Counted from the first letter of the stretch, positions 25,133 through 33,502 are shown. The stretch: DNA of 64,000 nt from Natrarchaeobius chitinivorans (GCF_003841505.1 NZ_REGA01000006.1:1-64000), one strand, 5' to 3'. The notes: generated from the letters alone by a model not told the origin. Program-made: numbers and translations.

Positions 25133-26509
25133 ATGAGCGACCCACGACCGACCTCGAGCGCGACGGCATCGGGGCCTCGCGGCCTTCCGCTGATCGGGAG
25201 CACGCTCTCGTTCGCCCGCGATCCCCTCGCGCTCCTCGAGTCGAACGCGGAGTACGGCGACGTCGTTCGCTACGAGGCGTTCGGGCGCGACCTCGTCGCG
25301 TTCTACGATCCCGACCACGTCGAACAGGTGCTCGTCTCCCGGAGCGACGAGTTCTGGCGCGGCGAGTTCGAACACGAGTTCAGTGACGTCATCGACGTCG
25401 AGGGCGTGCTGTTTGCAGAGGGCGAAGAGTGGAAACGCCAGCGGCTCATGTTGCAGTCGGCGTTCACGCCGGATCAGATTCGTTCGTACGCCGACGCGAT
25501 GGTCGAGGAAACCGTCCGGGCGATCGACGGCTGGACGGACGGCGAGGTCGTCGACCTCGAGGAGGAACTGTCGGCGCTCACGCTCACGGTCCTCGCGCGG
25601 TCGCTGTTCGACCTGGAACTCGACGAGGACCGCGGCGCTCGAGTCCGTCGCTGGGTCCACGCGATGAGCGAGTACACGGCCCGCGAGGTGTTCGGCGCTG
25701 GCGCGTTGGTGCCTGGGTGGGTGCCGAGTCGGACCGCACGCCGGTTCGAGCACGCGACGGCCGACGTGCGCTCGCTCGTCGAGCAACTGGTGGCCGAGCG
25801 CCGCGCGTCGGGTGCCGACGGCGACGACCTGCTGACGCTGCTGTCGACCGGGGAGTACCCCGACGGAACCCGACCCTCGTCGGACGAGATCGGCGATCAG
25901 CTCATGACCTTCCTGCTGGCCGGCCACGAGACGACCGCGACCGCGCTCACCTACGCCTGCTGGCTGCTCGCGGGCGACGACGAATCGCGGGAGCGCCTCG
26001 AGTCCGAACTCGAGATCGTCTGCGGTGATCGCGATCCGACGATGGCCGACCTCCCCGAACTGGCGGTGACGGAGGCGATCGGACGGGAGGCGATGCGACT
26101 GTACCCGCCGCTGCCGTTTCTCCACCGCGAACCCCACGAGGAGACGTCGATCGGCGGCTACCGGATCTCGCCGGGGACGACCGTCCAGCTTCCGATGTAC
26201 GCCATCCACCGCGACGAGCGGTGGTGGGACGACCCCGACGAGTTTCGACCCGACCGGTGGCTCGAGGGGGAGGGAGCCGATCTGCCGCTCGTCGCCGACC
26301 CCGACGACAGGCCCGAGTACGCCTACTTCCCCTTCGGCGGCGGGCCGCGCCACTGCATCGGCATGCGCTTTGCGATGACGGAGCTGCAACTGACGCTTGC
26401 GACGCTCGCCCGCCGCGTCGACCTCGAGCGAGTCACCGACTCGATCGAGACGGACGTCGGGATCACGCTCGATCCCGGACTGGTCGAAATGCGAGTGCGG
26501 ACGAAGTAG
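25133..26509 (+). CDS. Cytochrome P450
   Basis: The 458-residue protein has the full set of P450 motifs: the I-helix AGHETTAT (about 263-270), ExxR as EAMR (319-322) and the haem loop FPFGGGPRHCIG with the thiolate ligand Cys 408. There is no membrane anchor or fused reductase, so it is a soluble class needing a ferredoxin and a ferredoxin reductase. The substrate cannot be inferred. Neighbours are a divergent HTH-10 regulator and a [3Fe-4S]-type ferredoxin. The start MSDPRPTSS was chosen over the frame start seven codons upstream for lack of conserved sequence there. Confidence 0.95.
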   Translation: MSDPRPTSSATASGPRGLPLIGSTLSFARDPLALLESNAEYGDVVRYEAFGRDLVAFYDPDHVEQVLVSRSDEFWRGEFEHEFSDVIDVEGVLFAEGEEWKRQRLMLQSAFTPDQIRSYADAMVEETVRAIDGWTDGEVVDLEEELSALTLTVLARSLFDLELDEDRGARVRRWVHAMSEYTAREVFGAGALVPGWVPSRTARRFEHATADVRSLVEQLVAERRASGADGDDLLTLLSTGEYPDGTRPSSDEIGDQLMTFLLAGHETTATALTYACWLLAGDDESRERLESELEIVCGDRDPTMADLPELAVTEAIGREAMRLYPPLPFLHREPHEETSIGGYRISPGTTVQLPMYAIHRDERWWDDPDEFRPDRWLEGEGADLPLVADPDDRPEYAYFPFGGGPRHCIGMRFAMTELQLTLATLARRVDLERVTDSIETDVGITLDPGLVEMRVRTK

Positions 26510-26558
26510 TCGACTCTCCGATTTCTTCGATTGAGATAGTGGTCACTGCAGATCAATG

Positions 26559-26594
26559 CACACCTGATCGCACGATAGCTGTGCGATCAGTGTG
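26559..26594. terminator. Hairpin element CACACCTGATCG, copy 2; likely terminator of the P450 gene
   Basis: CACACCTGATCGCAC and GTGCGATCAGTGTG pair over 14 bp with one bulged C and a 7-nt loop, 50 bp after the P450 stop. The arms match the hairpin at 13209-13243. Confidence 0.6.
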
Positions 26595-26638
26595 AAGAAT
26601 TGCCCTGCGTCGCCCGATCTGTTTCGATATCCGTTCAA

Positions 26639-26725
26639 CTCATACGGATTGCTGTACCGATGTCCCGGTACACCCGCCGCTCGGATCGCGGGTGCGCCGG
26701 GAATGACGGACGGTAAACCGTATCA
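26639..26725. repeat. Dispersed palindromic repeat, copy 4 (TCA-flanked, overlaps a minus-strand stop codon)
   Basis: The core runs from TACGGATTGCTGTAC to GTAAACCGTA. TCA stands on both sides (left ends at 26643; right 26723-26725), i.e. TGA/TGA on the minus strand. The right one is the stop codon of the small zinc protein. Confidence 0.85.
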
Positions 26726-26905
26726 GTCTTCACGGAGATTGGTGATGTTCGTTTTCTGGATGACCTGCAACTCCGCTGCGCCACACTGACATCCGTTTCT
26801 CATCCCGATCGGTTGAATCGTCCCGTCTGGCCACTCTTTCACCGCATAGACGTTGCCGCAGTCGAGACATTCGGCGATCGTTCGATCGCTCTCTCCGCCG
26901 GGCAT
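26723..26905 (-). CDS. Small zinc-binding protein
   Basis: The 60-residue protein MPGGESDRTIAECLDCGNVY... has two cysteine pairs, ECLDCGN (about 13-16) and GCQCGAAE (about 39-42), fitting a zinc ribbon with a shortened second knuckle. The C-terminal part (ELQVIQKTNITNL) is a beta strand typical of such ribbons. Function unknown. The stop codon is contributed by, or duplicated at, the edge of a dispersed repeat copy. A longer reading from further upstream has no support. Confidence 0.72.
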   Translation of the reverse strand: MPGGESDRTIAECLDCGNVYAVKEWPDGTIQPIGMRNGCQCGAAELQVIQKTNITNLRED

Positions 26906-26976
26906 ATGTTGTGCTCTTCTTGGTCACGGATCTACGTCAGCACTACTTATGGGTATACAACACTTTTTTAAGCAAG

Positions 26977-27249
26977 TCACTGATTCGAACCGTCCGTTTC
27001 GGGAGGGGTGTTCTCGAGGATGTGTTTCGGCCCCAGACGGAGGCGAGATACGACAGCCTGCGGGGACATTCCGAGTTCGTCGCCGAGTTCTTCCATCGTT
27101 ACCTGACGGGGGGACTCGAAGTAGCCGCGATCGGACGCACGTACCAGCGTCTCTTTCTGGGGGTCAGGAATCACGCCGTGTATACACCACGACTCGAGGA
27201 CGGTATTTCCAGACCGATCGCGGAACGTCTCTCCAGAGCGACTCGAGAA
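26977..27249 (-). pseudogene. Remnant of an HTH-10 regulator (C-terminal DNA-binding part only)
   Basis: The open frame from 27249 down to the TGA at 26977 encodes GNTVLESWCIHGV, IPDPQKETLVRASDRGYFESPR and VTMEELGDELGMSPQAVVSRLR, an almost complete HTH-10 helix-turn-helix. A TAG at 27250-27252 cuts it off, and no N-terminal sensor domain of this family is found upstream, where a HAD gene begins within 40 bp. A 65-residue GTG-started protein (27174) could still be made. Either a decayed regulator or a very small stand-alone HTH protein. Confidence 0.55.
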
Positions 27250-27287
27250 CTATGTCCGCACGTACTGATCTCGACGAAACCGGATAC

Positions 27288-27971
27288 TCAGGAGCGTCCA
27301 CGCCGTCCATCGCCGCACACGAGATCCGCGACGTCGTGGAGGTCCCCGAGGTCGTAGGTCGGCGCGACCTCGAGTTCCGTCTCCCGGCAGTGGGGCCGGC
27401 GGACGAACGCCGACTCGAGTCCGGCTCGCGTTGCGGCGACGATGTCGCTCTCGCTGTCACCCACGTACAGCACCGATTCGGCCGCGAGGTCTGCCATCGC
27501 CCGCTCGAGGTAGTGCGTGTTCGGCTTTTTCAATTCGAGACTCTCGATCGTCATCTCGCGGCCGTAGTACGTCTCGAAGGCGGGTTCGAGGCCGAACTGC
27601 GTCAAGACGTACTCGATCGTCGTGTGGTGGTTGTTGCTGACGACGCCGCAGTCGACCGGAAGGTCGGTGATCGCGGACACGTCGTCGTACCGACCGCGGA
27701 CGCCTCGCTCGAACTCGTCCAGTTGGGACCGCTCGTCGTGGTGCTCTCGAGCCTCCCAGAACGTTTCGGGATCGAGGTCGTAGGCCGCACAGATCCCCTC
27801 GAGTTCCTCGACGGTGATGCCGTCGACGACGGCCTCGACGTGTCGTCGGTCGGGGTCGTCGACGCCGACTTCGCGGAACGCGGCTCGCGTGGCTGTCGAC
27901 TGCGTCTCGGCTGGCGGGGGCTCGACGAGGACACCGTCGCTGTCGAACAACACTGCGTCGTACGCTGTCAC
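27288..27971 (-). CDS. HAD-superfamily hydrolase (phosphoglycolate-phosphatase-like)
   Basis: The 227-residue protein has HAD motif I AVLFDSDGVLVEPPP (nucleophile Asp about 9, acid Asp 11), motif II in DCGVVSNNHHTT, the motif III lysine in LELKKPNTHYLERA and motif IV in LYVGDSESDIVAATRAG. The alpha-helical cap between motifs I and II is of the beta-phosphoglucomutase/Gph type. It should dephosphorylate a small metabolite, which cannot be named. The nearest same-strand neighbour is the HTH-10 remnant, so co-transcription of a regulator with it may once have existed. Confidence 0.9.
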   Translation of the reverse strand: MTAYDAVLFDSDGVLVEPPPAETQSTATRAAFREVGVDDPDRRHVEAVVDGITVEELEGICAAYDLDPETFWEAREHHDERSQLDEFERGVRGRYDDVSAITDLPVDCGVVSNNHHTTIEYVLTQFGLEPAFETYYGREMTIESLELKKPNTHYLERAMADLAAESVLYVGDSESDIVAATRAGLESAFVRRPHCRETELEVAPTYDLGDLHDVADLVCGDGRRGRS

Positions 27972-28076
27972 GCCGGATCGGTACGCAAACGTATCAGTTG
28001 AACGTTGCGATCGCGCTCGTCCGCTGGTTCCGGCGATCGAACTGCGGGAGGTGAAAGCGGGGGAGAGAAAGCCGGA

Positions 28077-28991
28077 TTACGCGATTTTGTCGTACTGCTC
28101 GGAGAGCTTCTCGGCGGCTTCGCCGAGCTGGTTGCGCTCGAACTCGGTGAGGTCCCACTCGACGACCTCTTCGACGCCGTTCGAGCCGAGTTTGACGGGA
28201 ACGCCGAATGCGGTGTCCTCGTGGCCGAACTCGCCCTCGAGTGTGACGCTTGCGGGCAACACTTCGCCCGTGTCGCGAAGAATCGCCTCGACCATGTGGC
28301 CGACGCCGGTCGCCGGGCCCCACTCGGTCGCGCCCTTCTTCTCGATGACGTTCATCGCCGAGGTCTGGAGTTCCTCCAAGAGTTCCTCCTTCTCGTCGTC
28401 GGTGAACTTGAGATCCCGACCGTCGACGCGGACCTTCGAGAAGACGGGCACCTGGGCGTCGCCGTGTTCGCCGAGGATCGTCGCCTCGACGTTCTGGACG
28501 GGTGCGTCGTAGCGCTGGGAGATGACGTACCGGAATCGTGCGGAGTCGAGTCGGCCGCCGAAGCCGATCACTTGCTCGCGGGCGCGGTCGCCGGCCTCGT
28601 AGAGGTGGCGGTTGAGCAGATCGACCGGGTTCGACGTGGTGACGGTGATGAAGTCGTCGTTGTGCTCGGCGAGCGAGGAGCCGATGTCCTCCATGATCGG
28701 TGCGTTGTCGCCCGCGAGGTCGATCCGGGTCTGACCCGGCTGGCGCGGAATGCCGGCGGTGATGACGACGACGTCCGAACCCGCGGTGTCGGCGTAGTCG
28801 CCCTGACGGATCGTCGTGTTCGAGTCGTAGGCTGCGCCGTGGTTGGTGTCGGCTGCCTGTCCGACCGTCGTGTCCTCCTGGTCCGGGATGTCCACGAAAA
28901 CGAGTTCGTCTGCGATATCCCGAAGCGCGATGTTGTAGCCTGCGGCGGCCCCGACCGTTCCAGCCGCGCCGACCACGCTAACTTTCGTCAT
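28077..28991 (-). CDS. mdh: Malate dehydrogenase
   Basis: The start at 28991 ([20 protein letters not shown]) gives 304 residues, the normal length of the halophilic LDH-like malate dehydrogenases. The NAD site is GAAGTVGAA. Substrate and catalytic residues lie in [18 protein letters not shown] (substrate arginines), TTSNPVDLL and the catalytic His in [13 protein letters not shown]. Arg in the mobile loop (IPRQPGQTR) rather than Gln marks malate specificity. The enzyme interconverts malate and oxaloacetate in the cytosol. The very acidic surface is typical. It is a single-gene unit, divergent from the FG-GAP lipoprotein gene. Confidence 0.96.
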   Translation of the reverse strand: MTKVSVVGAAGTVGAAAGYNIALRDIADELVFVDIPDQEDTTVGQAADTNHGAAYDSNTTIRQGDYADTAGSDVVVITAGIPRQPGQTRIDLAGDNAPIMEDIGSSLAEHNDDFITVTTSNPVDLLNRHLYEAGDRAREQVIGFGGRLDSARFRYVISQRYDAPVQNVEATILGEHGDAQVPVFSKVRVDGRDLKFTDDEKEELLEELQTSAMNVIEKKGATEWGPATGVGHMVEAILRDTGEVLPASVTLEGEFGHEDTAFGVPVKLGSNGVEEVVEWDLTEFERNQLGEAAEKLSEQYDKIA

Positions 28992-29149
28992 ACCACGTAA
29001 CGATCCGCCTGCCCCCGCGTTAAATCCGTCGAATCGGGCTTTCTCGAGCGGTTTGACGAATATAATGACGTCGATCGTCGAAAGTCGAGTCCACTCTCGG
29101 AAGCGAACCGTCCGATATCTCATCGCTCGTGAGGGGTCGAATCAATTGA

Positions 29150-29157
29150 TTTATAAT
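29150..29157 (+). promoter_or_regulatory. TATA box for the FG-GAP/UnbV gene
   Basis: TTTATAAT is 24-31 bp upstream of the GTG at 29181, which makes that GTG, and not the ATG 12 bp later, the likely leaderless start. Confidence 0.6.
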
Positions 29158-29180
29158 GCCTAACCAACATCTACCGTGTT

Positions 29181-30842
29181 GTGCGTTACCTAATGGGGAT
29201 GGGTGCGGTCGTGCTCGCTGTCATTGTGATGGGCTGTGTCGGTGTCCCCGTCCAGGACGTCGACGGACACGGGGCCGAAGAGCCGACGACGGACGACTAC
29301 GGCTTCGAGGAAGTCGCGACCGAACGCGGCCTCGAGTACGAGTCGATCAACATCGGTGCCGTAAACGGGAACGACGGCGTCTACGCTGTCGACTACACGA
29401 ACTCCCGTGAGACGGATCTCCTGGCGATCGGTGGCGGTGAACCGGTTCTGTTCGAGAATACTGGTGGCGAGTTCGAGCGCTCCGGGGACCTCCCGCCGGT
29501 CGAGGGAACGGCTCAGGGGGCGTTGTTTTTCGATCACGACAACGACGGCTGGGAGGATCTGCTCCTGTTGCGCCGCGGCGGAACGCCGGTCTTTTTCGAA
29601 AACGACGAGGGGACGTTCCGCGAGCGCGACGTCGGCTTCGACGACGAGTTCGTCGTTCCCGTCTCGGCGAGCGCCGCCGACGCGACCGGCAACGGCTGTC
29701 CCGACGTGTTCGTACTCGATTACGGCGACTGGCTCGACGAGCACCCCCGGGGCTGGCACTACCAGCTCGACTTCCCCGCCGAGGAGGACAACGGAGAACT
29801 CAACGCCCTCTACACCGGCGACTGCGGCGAGTTCGACAGAGTCGACGACGCGGGAATCGAAGGCGAACACTGGAGCATGGCCACTAGCTTCGTCGACCTG
29901 ACTGGCGACGGCCACCCGGACATCCACGTCGCCAACGACTACTTCGAGGACGAGATCTACTACAACCGGGGCGACGGCACGTTCGACCGGGAGTACCTCG
30001 GCAACGAGACGAACCGGAACGGAATGTCCTCGAGTACCGCCGACGTCACCGGCGACGGGCAACTCGAGATATTCGTGACGAACATCTACTACCCCCGCGA
30101 TCGGTGGGGCGAACTACCCGACACGCAACGGCAACTGTTCGTCGATTTCATGACCGCACGCATCGGCGACCGCAATCAGGGCAACAACCTCCTCGTTCGC
30201 ACTGACGAGGGCTTCGTCGATCAGGGCGAAGAGCGCGGACTGAACGAGGGTGGCTGGGGCTGGGGCGCTGCCGTCGAGGACTTCGACGGCGACGGGCAGG
30301 TCGACGTCTTCCACGCGACGCAGTTTCAGGCGCGTTTCGACGAGGGCCAGCCGACGTTCGTGCGGCCGATGGTGTTCGCCCAGCAAAACGGCCAGTTCCA
30401 CCGACTCGACGCGAGCGAACTCGGCCTCGAGGAGGTCGACGAGCGCGGCGTCGCCGCCCTCGATTTCGACTCGAGCGGCTCGATGGACGTCGCCGTCGCC
30501 GGGAGCCGGGCAAGCTACCGCCTCTACAGCAACGACGCCGAGCAGGGAGACAGCCTGCAGGTCGTCGTGGGCGGTGCCGAAGACCTCGACCACACGACGC
30601 TCGGAACGACTGTGGAAGCGACCGTCGACGGCGACTCCCAGCTTCGGGTTCGCAACGCCAGAGCGGATTACCAGTCCCAGGACACCCGAACGCTACACTT
30701 CGGCTTCGGCGAGGCCGACACGGTCGACGAACTCCGGGTGACGTGGCCCGACGGAACCGAACTGACGCTCGAGGACGTCGAAACCGGCCAACGGATACAC
30801 GTGACCCCCGACGGTATCGACGAGCGGCGATCGTACGCCTAG
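29181..30842 (+). CDS. CRTAC1-like FG-GAP/UnbV repeat lipoprotein
   Basis: The 553-residue protein has a signal peptide with lipobox (AVIVMGCVG, Cys about 19). The mature part is a seven-bladed integrin-type propeller with calcium-binding loops (DHDNDGWED, DATGNGCPD, DLTGDGHPD, DVTGDGQLE, DFDGDGQVD, DFDSSGSMD). The C-terminus is an ASPIC/UnbV domain (HFGFGEADTVDELRVTWPDG). Such proteins are extracellular adhesion or assembly scaffolds, and in bacteria they often stand next to vanadium-haloperoxidase-like genes, exactly as here: the next gene begins 62 bp downstream. Joint function is inference. Confidence 0.9.
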   Translation: MRYLMGMGAVVLAVIVMGCVGVPVQDVDGHGAEEPTTDDYGFEEVATERGLEYESINIGAVNGNDGVYAVDYTNSRETDLLAIGGGEPVLFENTGGEFERSGDLPPVEGTAQGALFFDHDNDGWEDLLLLRRGGTPVFFENDEGTFRERDVGFDDEFVVPVSASAADATGNGCPDVFVLDYGDWLDEHPRGWHYQLDFPAEEDNGELNALYTGDCGEFDRVDDAGIEGEHWSMATSFVDLTGDGHPDIHVANDYFEDEIYYNRGDGTFDREYLGNETNRNGMSSSTADVTGDGQLEIFVTNIYYPRDRWGELPDTQRQLFVDFMTARIGDRNQGNNLLVRTDEGFVDQGEERGLNEGGWGWGAAVEDFDGDGQVDVFHATQFQARFDEGQPTFVRPMVFAQQNGQFHRLDASELGLEEVDERGVAALDFDSSGSMDVAVAGSRASYRLYSNDAEQGDSLQVVVGGAEDLDHTTLGTTVEATVDGDSQLRVRNARADYQSQDTRTLHFGFGEADTVDELRVTWPDGTELTLEDVETGQRIHVTPDGIDERRSYA

Positions 30843-30845
30843 ACC

Positions 30846-30923
30846 GTGACCAGACCGACCCGCGATGACCGGACCGAACCCACGATGACCGGACCGAACC
30901 CACGATGACCAGACCGAACTCAC
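30846..30923. repeat. 20-bp tandem repeat carrying the next start codon
   Basis: GATGACCGGACCGAACCCAC occurs at 30864, 30884 and, with two changes, 30904, preceded by a diverged unit from 30846. The last unit contains the ATG at 30905 used as start of the haloperoxidase-like gene, so the number of units may alter the distance between the genes and the choice of start. Confidence 0.8.
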
Positions 30924-32248
30924 GACTGCACACCGGGATGGATCGCGCGACGAACGATCGATCGTCTTCACGAAGCAGGCGCTCGTTTCTCGCCGCCGCG
31001 GGGACCGCGGGACTCCTCTGTGTCGCGGGCTGTACCGAGGTCATCGGCGCGGCGGAGCCGACAGACGACCCGCTGTGTCTGTGGAACGAACGGTTCATCG
31101 AGGGCATCCAGCACTTTCGCGGCGGAAACATCGCCCCGACGCGTCGCGGTGCGTTGCTCAACGTCGCGACGTTCGACGCGATAAACGGCGTCCACGCCGC
31201 CGCCGGCGACGACCACTTCGAGCCGTACCTGGCGGATCCGTCCGCCGCACCCGCGGACGCGTCGCCGGTCGCAGCGCTCGCCGGAGCGGCCCACGAGACG
31301 ATGGCGGAACTGTACGGAAGCGAGTTCGAGCCCGCCCTCGAGGCGACGCTCGCGGCCAGCGAGGGCGGAGACGTCGATGCGGGCGAACGGTGGGGCCGCG
31401 AAGTGGCGACGGAACTGCTGGCCCACCGCGACGACGAGTACGCGACCGAAATCTACGTTCCCTGCGAGGATTCGACCCAGCCCGGCTGTTTCCGCGGGGA
31501 CTGGAATCCGGTCCACGCCCACGTCGACCCGTGGACGATGAACGCGCGCGATCAGTTTCGTCCGGACGGGCCGCCGCCGCTCGAGAGCGAGGTCTACGCC
31601 GATTCCTGGTGGGAGGTGTACGAACGCGGTAACGACGCGGCAGAGCGGCCCCAGGAACACGTCGACGTCGCGGGCTTCTGGCGCGGTGCGCCGGGATCAC
31701 CCAGGCCGCCGAATATGTGGAACGTCATCGCCCAGCGACTCGTCGTCGAGGAGGATCTCTCGCTGCTCGAGGAGGCCAGGCTGTTCGCACTGGTGAGTCT
31801 GGCGCTTGTCGACGCCGGTATCTCGGGGTCGGAGTCCAAGTACGAGTTCGGTTTCTGGCGACCCCGGACGGCGATTCACGAGGCCGACCGCGACGGGAAC
31901 CCGGAAACCGAGGCCGACGGAACGTGGTCCCCGCTTGCCGCCGGCGGATCGCCGGAGTACAGTTCGACGCTCGCGGCCTACGGCGGTGCGGCCTGTCACG
32001 TCCTCGAGGGAGTCCTCGGCGGCGGCGACTACTCCTTCGAACTGGGCGGCGACATCCGAACCGGCACTTCCGGCGAGGACGAGGGCGTGGTCCGCTCGTT
32101 CGACAGCCTCGCTGACGCGCTCTCCGAGTCGGTCGATAGCCGGATCTACGTCGGGAACCACTTCCGGTTCACGATGGAGGACAGCCGCGAGCAGGGCGAA
32201 CGGATCGGCGAGTGGATTCTCGCCAACTACCTCCGGCCGCTCGAGTGA
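30905..32248 (+). CDS. Vanadium-haloperoxidase-like lipoprotein (PAP2 fold) lacking the apical histidine
   Basis: The 447-residue protein has a Tat-like signal (RSRRSFLAAAGTAGLLCVAGC) with lipobox. The C-terminal half matches vanadium-dependent haloperoxidases: SKYEFGFWRPRTAI gives the oxyanion ligands Lys 312 and Arg 319, and SRIYVGNHFRFTMED gives Arg 413 and the vanadate-linking His 419. The usual PEYPSGH loop reads PEYSSTLA here, so the catalytic His (expected at Leu 356) and its Gly are lost. Ordinary haloperoxidase chemistry is therefore unlikely. An in-frame ATG eleven codons later (MDRATNDRS) is an alternative start. Confidence 0.85.
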   Translation: MTRPNSRLHTGMDRATNDRSSSRSRRSFLAAAGTAGLLCVAGCTEVIGAAEPTDDPLCLWNERFIEGIQHFRGGNIAPTRRGALLNVATFDAINGVHAAAGDDHFEPYLADPSAAPADASPVAALAGAAHETMAELYGSEFEPALEATLAASEGGDVDAGERWGREVATELLAHRDDEYATEIYVPCEDSTQPGCFRGDWNPVHAHVDPWTMNARDQFRPDGPPPLESEVYADSWWEVYERGNDAAERPQEHVDVAGFWRGAPGSPRPPNMWNVIAQRLVVEEDLSLLEEARLFALVSLALVDAGISGSESKYEFGFWRPRTAIHEADRDGNPETEADGTWSPLAAGGSPEYSSTLAAYGGAACHVLEGVLGGGDYSFELGGDIRTGTSGEDEGVVRSFDSLADALSESVDSRIYVGNHFRFTMEDSREQGERIGEWILANYLRPLE

Positions 32249-32251
32249 CTG

Positions 32252-32305
32252 AGACGGATTGCTGTAACTGTGTACCGGAGGGACCGCGACTCTGCGGTCA
32301 CAGGG
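32252..32305. repeat. Dispersed palindromic repeat, copy 5 (half copy)
   Basis: TGAGACGGATTGCTGTAACTGTGTACCGG begins 1 bp after the stop codon of the haloperoxidase-like gene, then the sequence diverges into GGACCGCGA...TGCGGTC. The right outer arm is missing. Confidence 0.55.
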
Positions 32306-32356
32306 TGAATCGGACCAATCGACCGTCTGAAGAACTCCCGCTCCCAACGGGGTCGT

Positions 32357-32809
32357 ATGCGCGCAAGCGTCGTCGGTGGCGGAACGATCACGGACAGCGA
32401 ACGGGCCCTCGCCGAAGCGATCGGTCGCGAACTCGCGGCTCGAGGGCACACGGTGGTCTGTGGCGGACTGGGCGGCACGATGGCGGCCGTCTGTCGCGGT
32501 GCCAAACGTGAAGATGGAACGACGATCGGCATTCTCCCCGGCGACAATCCGGAGGCGGCCAACGAGCACGTCGACGTTTCGATCGCGACCGGACTCGGCC
32601 ACGCCAGGAACGCGCTCGTTCCGCTCAACGGCGACGCCGTCGTCGCGCTCGCGGGCAGCGCCGGCACCCTCTCCGAAATCGGATTCGCGGCGGTCTACGA
32701 TAGACCGATCGTCGGCCTCGGCACCCACGAGATCGACGCCCTCGAGATCGAGGTCGTAGAGACGCCCGAGGCGGCGGTCGAGGCGCTCGAGGACGCCGTT
32801 TCCGGATAA
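32357..32809 (+). CDS. TIGR00725-family (LOG-like Rossmann) protein
   Basis: The 150-residue protein begins MRASVVGGGTITDSE and has the nucleotide-binding features of the family: TVVCGGLGGTMAAVCRGA, the GILPG turn and VVALAGSAGTLSEIG (in place of PGGxGTxxE of lysine-decarboxylase-like LOG enzymes). The fold binds nucleotides; the role of TIGR00725 members is unsettled. It is cytosolic, of normal length, and a single-gene unit. Confidence 0.85.
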   Translation: MRASVVGGGTITDSERALAEAIGRELAARGHTVVCGGLGGTMAAVCRGAKREDGTTIGILPGDNPEAANEHVDVSIATGLGHARNALVPLNGDAVVALAGSAGTLSEIGFAAVYDRPIVGLGTHEIDALEIEVVETPEAAVEALEDAVSG

Positions 32810-32935
32810 CTGTTGCGCAGGTCGTTCGGGTCGTGGGAAGGTCGGAGCCGTCCTCGAGCGTCGCCGTTTCACAGCTTCGACCGGAACTGTCCTCGAGTGC
32901 GTTGCTGGCGTCCTCGAGCGTGGGAAAATGCAACC

Positions 32936-32942
32936 TATATAG
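32936..32942 (+). promoter_or_regulatory. TATA box for the lipoprotein gene at 32966
   Basis: TATATAG is 24-30 bp upstream of the GTG at 32966 and supports a leaderless GTG start. Confidence 0.65.
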
Positions 32943-32965
32943 TGTCAGACTGTTAACTATCGATC

Positions 32966-33502
32966 GTGAACCGCAGAGCCCTCCTCCGGGCCGGCGCTGT
33001 CGGGGTGGTCGGTGCGACCGCCGGGTGTCTCGACGCCGTCTCCCGGATCACCTGGAGTGCCGGCGTCGGGTCGCTCCATCGTCCCGGCGACGTCACCATC
33101 GACGACCGCGATCCGTCGGACGACGGCGGTATCGCGGCGATTCTCATCGACGAAAGCGAGACGGACCGAATCGCGGGAACCGAAGCAGCCCCCGACTTCG
33201 CTCGCGAAACCGACTTCGAGTCGTACGGCCTCGTTGTCGTCCAGATCAACCGACCCGCCGCGGACGCCGCGTCACTCTCGTTCGAACTGGGCGGACCGGA
33301 GCGCGCCGGCCTCCGCGGACTGTCCACGGTCGTCGACGTCGAGCCGTGGGGCGACCTCCCCGACTCGCTCGCCGATGCCGAGGGACTCGAGTACACCGTC
33401 GCACAGCAGTTCGATCGGCCGAACCGGTTCGTCCCCCGGTCCGCAACGATCACCCTCCAGGATCCGGACGGCGGTCGTCTCGGTCGCCTCGAGGCGGTGT
33501 GA
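32966..33502 (+). CDS. Lipoprotein of unknown function
   Basis: The 178-residue protein starts with GTG. MNRRALLRAGAVGVVGATAGC is a Tat-type signal with lipobox, so Cys 21 should be lipidated outside the membrane. The mature domain (ESYGLVVVQINRPAADAASLSF, PRSATITLQDPDGG) looks like a beta-sandwich shared by several haloarchaeal lipoproteins. No function is known. Strong TATA box and single-gene context. Confidence 0.75.
   Translation: MNRRALLRAGAVGVVGATAGCLDAVSRITWSAGVGSLHRPGDVTIDDRDPSDDGGIAAILIDESETDRIAGTEAAPDFARETDFESYGLVVVQINRPAADAASLSFELGGPERAGLRGLSTVVDVEPWGDLPDSLADAEGLEYTVAQQFDRPNRFVPRSATITLQDPDGGRLGRLEAV

Noticed and set aside
26592-26789. 65-residue plus-strand frame
   Set aside because: It is a translation of dispersed repeat copy 4 and the antisense of the small zinc protein; no promoter.
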